Below the pieces are notes generated by a model, which saw only the letters and a list, made by a program, of their open reading frames with translations, ran no database searches and had not been told where the DNA came from. Positions 48,070 to 57,605 of a stretch of 64,000 nt of DNA are shown piece after piece. The DNA lies in NCBI RefSeq assembly GCF_012371325.1, contig NZ_JAAZQX010000003.1, positions 37,895 to 101,894 on the forward strand, read 5' to 3'. Made by a program: the position numbers and the translations under genes. The stretch is from Acinetobacter sp. A2. GTDB taxonomy: Bacteria; Pseudomonadota; Gammaproteobacteria; Pseudomonadales; Moraxellaceae. How positions within the stretch are numbered: the first letter of the stretch is position 1; every line of letters starts with the position of its first letter.

Positions 48070-48902
48070 GCGTTTCACGTTATTGTCAGTGGTTAGGAAT
48101 CACTCGACAAGCTTATTATCAAGCAGAAAAACGTGCTCAAATGACTGCACAAGCAACTGAACAAATACTTGAGTTGGTTATGGAATATCGCTGTCTCATG
48201 CCAAGTATCGGAACACGTAAGCTGTATTGGCTTATTAAAGGCAAATTGTTGCAACGTGGTTTAAAGTGTGGACGGGATCAGTTATTTAAAATATTGAAAG
48301 AAAATAACTTATTGATTCGCCCTAAGCGTCGCTATACAAAAACTACGGATAGCAAGCATTGGATGAAGAAGCATCCAAATTTATTAAAGGATTATTCAGC
48401 AGTGCAAGCCAATGAAGTCTTTGTTAGTGATATTACCTATGTTGAGAGTGCTGAAGGTGTGCATTATTTATCCTTGGTGACAGATGCTTATACCCGACAG
48501 ATTAAAGGTTATAAGTTATCGAATGATATGCGTGCGGAGAATGTTGTGCAGGCTCTACATATGGCGATGCAGCAAGCGACAGATCGAGCGACTAGGATGA
48601 TTCATCATTCAGATAGAGGTGCTCAATATTGCTCTGAGCTATATCAATCGGCATTGCGCCATTATGGGATATGTCCTTCCATGACAGATGGCAAGGACTG
48701 TTATCAGAATGCATTAGCAGAGCGAATTAATGGAATATTAAAGCAGGAGTTTTTAACCACGCGATGTCAAACCATGAAGGAGTTAGATCACTTAATTGCG
48801 GAATCTATCATGATTTATAATTGCTATAGACCACATTTAAGTTTAAATATGAACACCCCGAATCAGACGTATGAGCAAACTAAAACCGAGCTAATTGCTT
48901 AA
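48024..48902 (+). CDS. IS3-family transposase catalytic part (OrfB)
   Basis: The frame is read after -1 frameshifting on OrfA; a separate in-frame ATG lies at 48141 (253 residues from there). It contains the DDE integrase core: VSDITYVES (first Asp), HHSDRGAQYCS (second Asp) and ALAERINGILKQEF (Glu), with spacing normal for IS3-family enzymes, and the final NCYRPHLSLNMNTPN. All catalytic residues are present. The fusion with OrfA is the functional transposase that excises and reinserts the element. Confidence 0.92.
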   Translation, partial: VYRARFKDWQSQRRLSVSRYCQWLGITRQAYYQAEKRAQMTAQATEQILELVMEYRCLMPSIGTRKLYWLIKGKLLQRGLKCGRDQLFKILKENNLLIRPKRRYTKTTDSKHWMKKHPNLLKDYSAVQANEVFVSDITYVESAEGVHYLSLVTDAYTRQIKGYKLSNDMRAENVVQALHMAMQQATDRATRMIHHSDRGAQYCSELYQSALRHYGICPSMTDGKDCYQNALAERINGILKQEFLTTRCQTMKELDHLIAESIMIYNCYRPHLSLNMNTPNQTYEQTKTELIA

Positions 48903-48960
48903 CTCGGTTTGAAGTGGAATACTGTCAATCTATTTCAGGACAAGACATGAAGTACAGAGA

Positions 48961-50355
48961 TTATCTGTCATCAAACTCGTTATGTTGTGGCGCAGGGTGT
49001 TTAAAGCCTTTGGTCTTATAACCAAGATATAAAACCCCAAACATTGCCCACCACAAGCCATACTTCAATGAAGTTTCATCAACTTCGAGCCATAACGCAA
49101 AGACTGCGATAAAACCACATAAAGGAATGACAATGAAATTGATAATATCCTTAGGTGTTTTGTTGCGACCATCGCGTAGCGCATAGCGTGAAATTACAGA
49201 TAAGTTCACGAAGCTGAATGCGGTGAGTGCACCAAAGCTGATCAATGAAATCACAAAATCTAGATCCATAAAACCAGCAGTTAAGGCTACAGCACCCACA
49301 ATTAGAATGTTGTATGAAGGCGTGTAGTTACGTGGGCTGATATGACCAAAGAGTTTTTTGTTGATCACACCATCACGACCCATTACATACATTAAGCGTG
49401 ATACACCTGCATGCGCTGAAATACCTGATGCCATGACCGTTACAATTGCAAAGGTCAGTACATAAGATTGGAACAACGAGCCACCCACCAACAGTAAAAT
49501 TTCTGGCTGAGTTTCTGCGATATTTTTAAAGTAGCTACCTGGTTCATTCGGGAAATAAATCTGCATGAAATAGGTGCTAACAATGAAAATTACGCCTGCA
49601 ATTAGTGCAGTTAAGAAAATCGCTTTTGGTAAGGTTTTCTCTGTATCTTTGGTTTCTTCTGCAAGTGAGCTGAGTGAGTCAAAACCTGTAAATGAGAAGC
49701 AGAGTAGGGTTGCACCTGTAATTAATGCGCCTACCGAGGTCAGTTCATTCCAGAAAGGCTCTAAGCTCCATAACTGATAGCGTTGTTCGGCAGTGATTGG
49801 ACCATCGGCATTGAAACCTGCCTGAAGTTTGGTGTACATCATCCATGTAAATACGCCAATGACCACCAACTGCACCAAAACAATCATACTGTTAAAGTTG
49901 GCGACAAAACGCGCACCACGCAGGTTGATACCTGTCATAAATGCCGTGAGTACCACCACCCAAATCCAGTGATTCACATCAGGGAATAAGGCTTCCAAAT
50001 AAATCACCGCCAAAATAATGTTGACCATTGGCGAGAGCAGGTAATCCAGCCAAGATGACCAACCCACCATAAAGCCGACGTTGGGGTGTATGGATTTTTG
50101 TGCATAGGTATAGGCCGACCCTGAAGATGGGTAACGACGAATCATGTGACCATAACTCAAAGACGTGAGCAAAATGGCAACCAGTGCAAAAATATAAGAT
50201 GTGGGTACGTGAAAATGACTTTCTTCCGATACTAAACCGAAAGTGTCAAATAACGTCATCGGTTGAATATAGGCTAAACCAATAATAATGATGTGCCAGA
50301 GCCCTAGCGTTTTTTGCAGTTTAGCTGCCGATTGAGTCCCAGAGATATTTGTCAA
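48961..50355 (-). CDS. APC-superfamily amino-acid permease
   Basis: The 464-residue transporter has 12 predicted membrane helices and starts at a TTG (50355) with AGAGGA upstream. Helix 1 reads LGLWHIIIIGLAYIQPMTLFD, and TLLCFSFTGFDSLSSLAEET is the helix-6 APC signature. It imports an amino acid or amine; the substrate cannot be told. The 3' end lies 13 bases from the IS right end, so the original terminator has been moved about 1.3 kb away. Confidence 0.87.
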   Translation of the reverse strand: MTNISGTQSAAKLQKTLGLWHIIIIGLAYIQPMTLFDTFGLVSEESHFHVPTSYIFALVAILLTSLSYGHMIRRYPSSGSAYTYAQKSIHPNVGFMVGWSSWLDYLLSPMVNIILAVIYLEALFPDVNHWIWVVVLTAFMTGINLRGARFVANFNSMIVLVQLVVIGVFTWMMYTKLQAGFNADGPITAEQRYQLWSLEPFWNELTSVGALITGATLLCFSFTGFDSLSSLAEETKDTEKTLPKAIFLTALIAGVIFIVSTYFMQIYFPNEPGSYFKNIAETQPEILLLVGGSLFQSYVLTFAIVTVMASGISAHAGVSRLMYVMGRDGVINKKLFGHISPRNYTPSYNILIVGAVALTAGFMDLDFVISLISFGALTAFSFVNLSVISRYALRDGRNKTPKDIINFIVIPLCGFIAVFALWLEVDETSLKYGLWWAMFGVLYLGYKTKGFKHPAPQHNEFDDR

Positions 50356-50559
50356 CGGCGTTATCCTCTTAATCGTTGATCAAGGATCAGTCATGTTTGT
50401 TCAGGATTGTTTGAGACGAACAATCCCCCCTACATAAAAAGTAAAAACGCGCCAATCTACTCCATAATGACGCGCTTTGTCAGTATCTTTGTTTTCTTTT
50501 TTAGCAGAAAATATGCCACATTGATGAAAAAAATCAGACACAGCAGTCTACCAAAGAAA

Positions 50560-50590
50560 AGCCCGATGTTTAAAAAACATCAGGCTGGTT
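50560..50590. terminator. Terminator of the alcohol dehydrogenase gene
   Basis: AGCC-GATGTTT and AAACATC-GGCT pair, with one unpaired base on each side, flanked by A-rich and T6 runs; usable in both directions. Confidence 0.85.
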
Positions 50591-50620
50591 TTTTGGCTAT
50601 GTTCGCCTATTTTTTAGTAA

Positions 50621-51805
50621 TTACCAAGCCTTTTTTAAGATGGCTTTGAGTTCTTCTAAATTGGCTTCTTTCGGGTTGTAAATAATCGAACCATCGTTCA
50701 GGGCTTTTTCAGCCACTTCATCTAATTGTGCTTCGCTTACTTTGCCTGTTTCCTGCAAGGTACGTGGCAATTTAGTGAGGGCGTATAAGCGGTCACGAAT
50801 AGCAACAATTGTTGAAATGGTTTTGTCAGCACGTAAATGCGCTGGGGTTTGTGCATATACATCTGCACCTGCCAATGGCAAGAGTAGATCTGCAATTTTA
50901 TCGGCATTTACTTCTTTGTTGTATTCCAGTACATACGGCAAGAATAAATTCATGCACAGACCATGTGGTAAATGCGCAACTGCACCCAAGGCATGACCTA
51001 AAGAATGTACTAAGCCCACCATAGAATTTGAGAAAGCAATGCCCGCCATGGTAGATGCCTGTGCCAATTCTAGACGACCTTGTTCATCGCTTGGGTTATC
51101 TAACACATTAAACAGGTTGTTGCTGATTTTCTTAATTGCTGCAGTGGCATAGGCATCAGAAATTGGATTGGCTGCCATGCAACTATAGGCTTCAACTGCA
51201 TGCGTCATCGCATCCATAGCGGTCATAGCTGTTAAATGTGGTGGCAACGTTTGCGTCATACGTGGGTCTAAAATGGCAGCATGTGGCATTAAGTAATACG
51301 ATGCAAATGGCATTTTAACGTTCTTTTCAGTGTCTGAAACTACTGCGACCATGGTCACTTCTGAGCCTGTGCCTGAAGTGGTTGGAATCACAAAAAAAGG
51401 TTTGAGTGGACGCGGTAAGTTATGTGCACCTGAATATTGCAATAAGTCATCGCCACCTTCACTCACTAAAATATTAGTCGCTTTGGAGGTGTCGATTACC
51501 GAACCACCACCCACCGCAATAATGGCATCACAGTTGTTTTCACGGTATAGCTGAGCAGCACGACGCACAGTCATAACACTTGAGTCTTGCGGAACATCAT
51601 CAAAAATACAGCCGATCACCGCATCGGTAGATTCAAATGCAGCTTCAATCGGTGCAAGTAGATTGTTGGAACGCACGCCTTTGTCGGTAATGATCATTGG
51701 GCGTTGAGAACCTAGTGTCGCCAATTCAAACGGGATGTGTTCAAGTGCGGCATGACCCGCAATGACTTTGACTGGGCAAAAAAATTCGTAATAAGGCTTC
51801 GCCAT
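50621..51805 (-). CDS. Iron-containing alcohol dehydrogenase
   Basis: The 394-residue group III dehydrogenase (ATG at 51805, GGAG upstream) has the nucleotide motif GGGSVIDTSKA (near residue 98) and the metal-site segments TAMDAMTHAVEAY and HSLGHALGAVAHLPHG, which carry the His ligands for Fe. It oxidises a primary alcohol or diol with NAD(P); the substrate is not evident. It starts just after the SCP2-like gene (1-base gap), so both are co-translated. Confidence 0.92.
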   Translation of the reverse strand: MAKPYYEFFCPVKVIAGHAALEHIPFELATLGSQRPMIITDKGVRSNNLLAPIEAAFESTDAVIGCIFDDVPQDSSVMTVRRAAQLYRENNCDAIIAVGGGSVIDTSKATNILVSEGGDDLLQYSGAHNLPRPLKPFFVIPTTSGTGSEVTMVAVVSDTEKNVKMPFASYYLMPHAAILDPRMTQTLPPHLTAMTAMDAMTHAVEAYSCMAANPISDAYATAAIKKISNNLFNVLDNPSDEQGRLELAQASTMAGIAFSNSMVGLVHSLGHALGAVAHLPHGLCMNLFLPYVLEYNKEVNADKIADLLLPLAGADVYAQTPAHLRADKTISTIVAIRDRLYALTKLPRTLQETGKVSEAQLDEVAEKALNDGSIIYNPKEANLEELKAILKKAW

Positions 51806-51806
51806 G

Positions 51807-52367
51807 TTATGCACTCCGTTTGAAATAAGATTGGGCAACTTTTAGATAAATATTGGCTGCACCTGATAGTTTTTCTTTTAAGCTAAGTTCGCTTGGATAT
51901 TGTTTTACTGCCAATTCTGCCAGTAATTTAGGCAAGATCAGTGCTTCCATTTTATTCAGGCAACGCACTAAACGAATGGCATAAGACACATCACCATCGG
52001 CAATCATGCGGTCATGTGCAAAGGCTTGTGCTGTGCTTTCCTGAAAGGAAAAAACCAAATAGGCATGGTTTAAATGTTTGAAGGTAATGGTTAAATCTGG
52101 TTTTTGGGCTGTATTTTGCAGCAATTCCAGTTGGTGGTCTTCAGTGACTTTGGCAATAAAGGCTGGACCATTTGGAAAAACTTTCATAGACAAGACAAAG
52201 TTACTTGGGAATTTGGCAACTTCTTGTTTAATTTCTTCATCGACCTGACTTGCCATGACTAAACCTCTGCCAATGATATCCATCATGAGTTTGACATAGG
52301 CCAGTTGCAAAGCGGGTTTCACAGATTTAGTTGAAATCACGCGCTGAATCCCTGTGTTATAAATCAT
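51807..52367 (-). CDS. SCP2 sterol-carrier-like protein
   Basis: The 186-residue protein has a lipid-binding SCP2-type fold: FVLSMKVFPNGPAFIAKVTEDHQLELLQNTAQKPDLTITF-type pattern (seen as KVFPNGPAF and KPDLTITFKHLNHAYLVF) with the small C-terminal helices QSYFKRSA. SCP2-like domains bind acyl chains or sterol-like lipids. The gene is joined to an alcohol dehydrogenase, suggesting the pair handles a hydrophobic alcohol. It begins 48 bases after lipB. Confidence 0.7.
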   Translation of the reverse strand: MIYNTGIQRVISTKSVKPALQLAYVKLMMDIIGRGLVMASQVDEEIKQEVAKFPSNFVLSMKVFPNGPAFIAKVTEDHQLELLQNTAQKPDLTITFKHLNHAYLVFSFQESTAQAFAHDRMIADGDVSYAIRLVRCLNKMEALILPKLLAELAVKQYPSELSLKEKLSGAANIYLKVAQSYFKRSA

Positions 52368-52415
52368 TATTTAGAGTAAATACTCTATTTTATTTCTTAT
52401 TGAAAAGAAAGCCAT

Positions 52416-53072
52416 TTATACGTGAATGACTTGAACGTCATTAAAGTAACCGCTGTTTTGTAAAGTTTCAATGATATCTGCACATAAGTTTTCAAAATGT
52501 GGATAGTTCTCGACTAAATCCATCACACGCACCATTTCCAAACCTGCATAGCCGCAGGGGTTGATGTTTTGAAAGCCTGTTAAATCACAATCAATATTGA
52601 GGGCTAAACCGTGATAGCTACGACCTTTACGAATTTTAAAACCCAGTGAGCCAATTTTACGTTCATTGACATATACGCCTGGTGCATCGGCTTTGGCATA
52701 GGCATCAATGCCGTATTTTTTAAGCAGCTCAATCATCAAGTTTTCAGCATAAGATACCAAAGTACGGACATTCCAACCTAAACGGTTGAGGTCAAACATG
52801 AAGTAGGCGACCAATTGGCCTGGGCCATGCCATGTGACTTGGCCTCCTCGGTCAGTTTGTACTACAGGAATATCCGTAGCCATTAAAATATGTTCAGCTT
52901 TGCCTGCTTGCCCCTGAGTGAGTACATTCGGATGCTGCAAAATCCAGAGTTGGTCAGGACTGTCTGCATCACGTTGCTCCGTCCAGTGTTTCATTTCCTG
53001 AAAGCGTGCTTCGTAGTCTGTCAGGTCATGGTAATGACGAATAATCAGGTTTGGCCGTTGTGCAGTGTCCAC
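52416..53072 (-). CDS. lipB: Lipoyl(octanoyl) transferase LipB
   Basis: The 218-residue enzyme moves octanoyl from ACP to lipoyl domains of 2-oxoacid dehydrogenases and GcvH. Its signature [21 protein letters not shown] is seen here as [12 protein letters not shown], with YHGLALNID and the catalytic Cys in [10 protein letters not shown]. It starts at GTG (53072). It lies downstream of the DUF493 gene, an arrangement conserved with ybeD-lipB; lipA is not visible here. Confidence 0.95.
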   Translation of the reverse strand: MDTAQRPNLIIRHYHDLTDYEARFQEMKHWTEQRDADSPDQLWILQHPNVLTQGQAGKAEHILMATDIPVVQTDRGGQVTWHGPGQLVAYFMFDLNRLGWNVRTLVSYAENLMIELLKKYGIDAYAKADAPGVYVNERKIGSLGFKIRKGRSYHGLALNIDCDLTGFQNINPCGYAGLEMVRVMDLVENYPHFENLCADIIETLQNSGYFNDVQVIHV

Positions 53073-53179
53073 AGTGATGCAGTCCTATCCGTAAAAGCAA
53101 GAAATTGATTTTATTATACGAAAATGTGGCGGGTGTAGGGGATTTGTGGAATGAATAAGATTTTGTGAGTTCAGAAACA

Positions 53180-53203
53180 AAAACACGCTCGAAAGCGTGT
53201 TTT
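53180..53203 (-). terminator. Terminator of the DUF493 gene
   Basis: AAAACACGCT and AGCGTGTTTT pair around CGAA, 20 bases past the stop at 53223. It separates this gene from lipB. Confidence 0.92.
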
Positions 53204-53222
53204 TAAAGATGAATCTGCAAAA

Positions 53223-53516
53223 TTACAAGGCAGTTTTAATTAGTGGGCAAGCGGCTAAATCTGCATAAATTGCATGCACTTGTTCCAATTCTTCAAAACG
53301 CAATTGTGCGGTAATTGAATGATACTTACCTGTGCGTGATGGGGTAATGCGCAGGCTTTGTGTATCAAATTCAGGAAAATGTTTCACTAAAATTTCAACC
53401 ACGGCAATACGCAGTTCATCACCCGCGTCTCCAATGAGTTTAATTGGGTAATCCATTGGAAATACCCAAAGATGCTCTTGTAGTTCACGAGATGGGGTAC
53501 GGTTGAATAACGTCAT
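53223..53516 (-). CDS. DUF493 (YbeD-like) protein
   Basis: The 97-residue protein (ATG at 53516, MTLFNRTPSRELQEHLWVFP) has the YbeD ferredoxin-like alpha/beta fold with the PIKLIGDAGDELRIAVVEILVKHFPEFD block (core YPIKLIGDAG). The role is unknown, but ybeD is commonly next to lipB. A longer frame reaching 53612 runs into the rpoD downstream hairpin and is not supported. Confidence 0.85.
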   Translation of the reverse strand: MTLFNRTPSRELQEHLWVFPMDYPIKLIGDAGDELRIAVVEILVKHFPEFDTQSLRITPSRTGKYHSITAQLRFEELEQVHAIYADLAACPLIKTAL

Positions 53517-53542
53517 AAGCGTGATCTCTATCTCTATAGCAA

Positions 53543-53564
53543 ACGCCTGCATTGAAGCAGGCGT
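53543..53564 (-). terminator. Hairpin after rpoD
   Basis: ACGCCTGC and GCAGGCGT form an 8-bp stem around ATTGAA, about 65 bases past rpoD. Only TTT follows on the minus strand, so termination may be partial. Confidence 0.6.
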
Positions 53565-53627
53565 GTTGGTCTTGTATAAATAAATGAGGCTGAATTTTAA
53601 ATTTTCAACCAATCATCTAAGTAACAA

Positions 53628-55514
53628 TTAGTCATTTTCCAAGAAAGAACGTAAGTGTTCAGAACGCGAAGGATGACGCAGTTTGCGAAGTGCCTTAGCT
53701 TCAATCTGACGAATACGCTCACGGGTCACGTCAAACTGTTTACCTACTTCTTCCAATGTATGGTCGGTTGGCATATCAATACCAAAACGCATTTTCAGAA
53801 CTTTGGCTTCACGTTCAGTCAAGTTTTCAAGCACTTCACGGGTCGCTTCTTTTAAGCCTTCAGAGGTTGCCGCATCGACTGGTGAAGTGATGTTGCTGTC
53901 CTCAATGAAGTCACCCAAATGTGAATCTTCATCATCACCAATTGGCGTTTCCATAGAAATCGGCTCTTTGGCAATTTTCAGAACTTTACGAACTTTGACT
54001 TCGTCCATTTCCAAGCGTTCGCCCAATTCTTCTGGAGTTGGCTCACGGCCCATTTCCTGAAGCAATTGACGCGATACACGGTTGATTTTGTTAATGGTTT
54101 CAATCATGTGTACTGGAATACGAATGGTACGTGCTTGGTCGGCAATTGAACGGGTAATCGCCTGACGAATCCACCAAGTTGCATAAGTCGAGAACTTATA
54201 ACCACGACGGTATTCAAACTTGTCTACCGCTTTCATCAAGCCGATGTTACCTTCCTGAATTAAGTCAAGGAATTGCAAACCACGGTTGGTGTATTTTTTC
54301 GCAATCGAAATGACCAGACGTAAGTTGGCTTCAACCATTTCTTTCTTCGCACGGCGGGCTTTGGCTTCACCAACGGCCATACGTTTAGAAATGTCTTTAA
54401 TGCCTTTTACATCTAGACCTAGCTCTTTTTCAATATCGGCAATCTTTTGTTGGAAAGCCAAAATATCTGGACGTACTTTTTCCAAATAGCCTTTTTGATC
54501 TGCAGCAGCTTTGGCAATCTGTTCATCTAACCAAGCAAAATTAGACTCTTGACCTGGGAATGAAGTACGGAACTGGGTACGATCCATACGACCACGACGC
54601 ACCGCATAGCGCATCACTTCACGTTCAGCCGTACGGATTTGTTCATGTGTGCCACGAATCATTTCAGAAATGATATCAAACAAACGCGGTGTAAATTTGA
54701 ACATCATAAACACGGTAGCCAATGCTTCTAAAGCTTCTTGAGCTTCAGCACTTTCACGGCCATGTTTTTCAATCGCTGCAATTTTTGCAAGATAGGCTTG
54801 TTCTAATTCACCAAAACGCATTTTGGCAATTTCTGGGTCTGGGCCTGAATCTGCTTCAGATTCTTCTTCAGTTTCAGCTTCTTCTTCCTCATCGTCATCA
54901 TCAAGTTTGACGTCTTTGGTTGGTTTGTCGCTGGTGTCTTTTTCTTTGTCTAAATCGGCTTCGTCTTCTAAAACTTCTGGAATTTCTTCATCGGTTTCAG
55001 GGTCTAAATAACCCGATAAAATATCGGCAAGGCGGCGTTCACCCGCTTCATAATCTTTATATTCTTGCAGTACCACTTGCACTGCGTTTGGCCAGTAGGC
55101 AATCGAGTGAAGTACATCGCGAATCCCTTCTTCAATACGTTTCGCAATGCTAATTTCACCTTCACGCGTTAACAGCTCAACCGTACCCATTTCACGCATA
55201 TACATACGCACAGGGTCTGTGGTGCGACCAGGCTCATTTTCTACAGAGGCAAGTACCGCTGCAGCTTCTTCTTCAGCAACTTCGTCGGCAGCTTCTGCAT
55301 TGTCTTCGAACATTGCATCATCAGATTCAGGCGCACGTTCATGCACAGGAATACCGACGTCTTGAAGCATTTGAATAATGTCTTCAATCTGTTCGCTTTC
55401 CGTGATTGAGTCCGGGAGATGATCGTTAACCTCAGCGTAAGTTAGGTAACCTTGCTCTTTGCCTCGGCTAATCAGAGCCGCTACTTGCGAAGTAGGGGAA
55501 TTCATATCGCTCAT
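53628..55514 (-). CDS. rpoD: Primary sigma factor RpoD (sigma-70)
   Basis: The 628-residue factor directs RNA polymerase to housekeeping promoters. It has region 1.1 (about 1-80), a strongly acidic non-conserved region (about 160-215, many Asp/Glu), region 2 ([24 protein letters not shown] start and [22 protein letters not shown]), region 3 and region 4 with the helix-turn-helix [30 protein letters not shown]. The length is near E. coli RpoD (613). The usual rpsU-dnaG neighbours are not in this window. Confidence 0.98.
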   Translation of the reverse strand: MSDMNSPTSQVAALISRGKEQGYLTYAEVNDHLPDSITESEQIEDIIQMLQDVGIPVHERAPESDDAMFEDNAEAADEVAEEEAAAVLASVENEPGRTTDPVRMYMREMGTVELLTREGEISIAKRIEEGIRDVLHSIAYWPNAVQVVLQEYKDYEAGERRLADILSGYLDPETDEEIPEVLEDEADLDKEKDTSDKPTKDVKLDDDDEEEEAETEEESEADSGPDPEIAKMRFGELEQAYLAKIAAIEKHGRESAEAQEALEALATVFMMFKFTPRLFDIISEMIRGTHEQIRTAEREVMRYAVRRGRMDRTQFRTSFPGQESNFAWLDEQIAKAAADQKGYLEKVRPDILAFQQKIADIEKELGLDVKGIKDISKRMAVGEAKARRAKKEMVEANLRLVISIAKKYTNRGLQFLDLIQEGNIGLMKAVDKFEYRRGYKFSTYATWWIRQAITRSIADQARTIRIPVHMIETINKINRVSRQLLQEMGREPTPEELGERLEMDEVKVRKVLKIAKEPISMETPIGDDEDSHLGDFIEDSNITSPVDAATSEGLKEATREVLENLTEREAKVLKMRFGIDMPTDHTLEEVGKQFDVTRERIRQIEAKALRKLRHPSRSEHLRSFLEND

Positions 55515-55887
55515 CTTTGCTTACTCTTCGTTGAATCTGTGGCAGTGAAAAACCGTGCATGATAGCACAATTCGCTTTAAATAGGGTTGGAATTGATCAA
55601 TCAAGCATGATTTTAAAATGATGTTTGAATGAAGAATTGAATAGGAATATGGGGCTTCATTACTGTTTTTCAAGTCAATTTCCTTTTTGCCCGCAAAATA
55701 TTTTTATGATTGGGGCCAATCCTGAATAATGATACTAACTTGCTAATATATACACAAATTTTAAAGTATGTTGCAATGTGCGTATGTTGCAGTTTTTTGA
55801 AAAAAATAAATAAAACTTGACAATATTTATAAAGGCAGATAAATAGCGGCTAGACCCTTCACATTTTTTCATTCTGAGGTAGTTTTA
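55515..55887. other. Divergent intergenic region rpoD-PA3496-like
   Basis: These 373 gene-free bases carry promoters in both directions. The rightward promoter is listed separately. For rpoD I find no clear minus-strand -35/-10 pair with correct spacing. No ORF or repeat of note. Confidence 0.6.
55817..55845 (+). promoter_or_regulatory. Sigma-70 promoter of the PA3496-like gene
   Basis: A consensus TTGACA (55817-55822) is followed, 17 bases on, by TAAATA (55840-55845), about 43 bases before the GTG start. Confidence 0.7.
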
Positions 55888-56097
55888 GTGTCTTCTACAG
55901 ATTTTGAACTAGATGATAACTACGGTGATGATGATGTTAATTTCGATGAGGCATCAAACAAAATAAGCGCGAAAGAATCTTTAGAAAAGCGCCGTTTGAT
56001 TGATGATTTACTCGCACAACGTCGTTTGGAACGTGAGCTCAAAGATTTTGATTATGATTTTGACGATGACGACGATTTTGACGACGAAGACGACTAA
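55888..56097 (+). CDS. PA3496-family acidic protein
   Basis: The 69-residue protein starts at GTG (55888) with GAGG upstream and matches the PA3496 type (putative envelope-integrity protein of Pseudomonas): SAKESLEKRRLIDDLLAQRR-like basic helix in the middle (core LEKRRLIDDLLAQRRLER) between two acidic ends, the last 20 residues being almost all Asp, Glu and Phe. Function is not established. It is followed 68 bases later by a UPF0149 gene. Confidence 0.82.
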   Translation: MSSTDFELDDNYGDDDVNFDEASNKISAKESLEKRRLIDDLLAQRRLERELKDFDYDFDDDDDFDDEDD

Positions 56098-56165
56098 AAT
56101 CAGGTTCTGCATCACCCGCTGAAAATGCTATGCTACATCCCTAAATTGACACCTATGGATTTGAA

Positions 56166-56690
56166 ATGACTGCTTTAGATTTAGACCTGTTAAGTGAATA
56201 TCTAGATGGTGACCAAAACGAATATGGTCTAGACTTCGCTGCAACACATGGTTTCTTGTGTGCCATTGCAGTTGGACCTCAATTTGACCCATGGTTAAAT
56301 GAATTATTTGAAGGCAATCAAAACAAAGTGCCTGCCGAAATTATCGCGCAAATTAAGGCATGGTTAGAAAGTATTCGCCAAAGTTTAGCCAATGAAGAAG
56401 GCATTGAATTTCCATTTGAAATTGAAGAAGCAGAAGTTGATTCAAGCTTAGGTGACTGGAGTGTTGGTTTTGTAGATGCCATGTTCCTGAATGAAGAAGC
56501 GTGGTTCACACCTGAATTTGAAGAACAACTGGTCGATTTAACTTTGCCAATGATGGTATTTAGTGGCATTGATGAAGAAGACCCACAAATGGAATCTTTC
56601 CGTCGCAATGGTCAGTTAATGGACGAGATTGCAGAAGAAATTCCTGAAAATCTGAATGAATTGTATTTGATGTATCACACACCTGAATAA
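56166..56690 (+). CDS. UPF0149/YecA-family protein
   Basis: The 174-residue acidic protein has the all-helical UPF0149 fold: LDLLSEYLDGDQNEYGLDFAATHGFL (seen as TALDLDLLSEYLDG and GFLCAIAVGP) and the conserved WLNELFEG and GFVDAMF motifs. It lacks the C-terminal SEC-C zinc motif of YecA. Role unknown. It is convergent with the glycine-zipper gene and ends in a strong terminator. Confidence 0.85.
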   Translation: MTALDLDLLSEYLDGDQNEYGLDFAATHGFLCAIAVGPQFDPWLNELFEGNQNKVPAEIIAQIKAWLESIRQSLANEEGIEFPFEIEEAEVDSSLGDWSVGFVDAMFLNEEAWFTPEFEEQLVDLTLPMMVFSGIDEEDPQMESFRRNGQLMDEIAEEIPENLNELYLMYHTPE

Positions 56691-56747
56691 ACTGTCGAAT
56701 CTATTGGTTAGATTCATGTTTTTGCATATTTGAAAGCATGAATACCT

Positions 56748-56778
56748 AAAAAAGCACTGCTAAATGCAGTGCTTTTTT
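56748..56778. terminator. Bidirectional terminator after the UPF0149 gene
   Basis: AAAAAAGCACTGC and GCAGTGCTTTTTT pair around TAAAT between convergent genes. Confidence 0.96.
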
Positions 56779-56836
56779 GTGGCTAGGATGAATACATCAA
56801 TGATGTATTGTTTCAACCTTAGCAGAACTATGCCAA

Positions 56837-57379
56837 TTAGCGTGTAGCATGATCCCAAGCATCTTTTACCGCAAATTTTGCTTGTTCCCAAGTTAAGCGA
56901 GAACTGCCTTTAATTTGTTCCCATTTGCTTTTTAAATCGGGTTCGACATCTTCAAAGCGGGTATGTGCATCATAATGCGGGCGGTTTTCATAACCAACAC
57001 GGTAAGCATTTTGGTAGTCACGGTCATATTCTAAATCGGGGTAATGACTGCGTGTTTCTGCATAATAGACAGTATTGAGACTATTGGCACGCCAGTACGC
57101 TTCTTCTTCGGTAGGATTGACTACTTCTGCAGCGCCCTTACCAGCTAATCCACCAACAACAGCACCTACAGCACCACCAACCACTGCACCTACAGGGCCG
57201 CCTAATGCGCCAACGGTTGCACCTGTTGCAGCACCACCAACTGCACCTAGACCTGTACCAACAGGGTGGGCACCCGGCTCACCTGTAATCGGGTCGGCAT
57301 TTAAACGATCACGTTCTTCTTTGGGTAAATTTTTAACCACATCACGGTCAATCTGTTCATTGCGTTCAAAATCCGACAT
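56837..57379 (-). CDS. Glycine-zipper protein
   Basis: The 180-residue protein (ATG at 57379, AGGTG upstream) starts MSDFERNEQIDRDVVKNLPK, then a long Gly/Ala-rich zipper (about 45-90; GAVVGGAVGAVVGGLAGKG) able to form a tight membrane or oligomer helix, and a polar C-terminal half with YDRDYQNAYRVGYENRPHYD and a final CsbD-like helix segment (KSKWEQIKGSSRLTWEQAKF). It may be a stress-related envelope protein. No signal peptide. Function is inferred only. Confidence 0.8.
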   Translation of the reverse strand: MSDFERNEQIDRDVVKNLPKEERDRLNADPITGEPGAHPVGTGLGAVGGAATGATVGALGGPVGAVVGGAVGAVVGGLAGKGAAEVVNPTEEEAYWRANSLNTVYYAETRSHYPDLEYDRDYQNAYRVGYENRPHYDAHTRFEDVEPDLKSKWEQIKGSSRLTWEQAKFAVKDAWDHATR

Positions 57380-57605
57380 GCGAATCACCTTTTATCGTTG
57401 TATGAGTTATTGCTGTGTTCATATTCATAATCGCTATGAATGAACTAAGCTTAGGCGATGAAAATGTAGCCTTATACTCCATTCACAAGGTGTTTTAGTT
57501 ACAGCGCATGTCTGAAGTAAGTTTATATATGATGCTGCGCGTGGCTGTAGTTTTTAGGTGTGCGCTGTTGTTTTTGGGTGTCTAATACAGCAATTCAGTA
57601 AAATT

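Larger units (their letters stand above)
47637..48947 (+). mobile_element. IS3-family insertion sequence, complete, 1311 bp
   Basis: The element starts TGTCCCGTCCTGAAATA and its right end is the inverted copy starting TGTCTTGTCCTGAAATA; 20 of the first 25 terminal bases match. It encodes two overlapping frames, orfA and orfB, with a -1 frameshift site between, the IS3-family pattern. TGAT lies just outside the left end and TGAA outside the right, an imperfect target duplication. Both frames are open, so the copy may be active. I cannot name the isoform. Confidence 0.93.
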
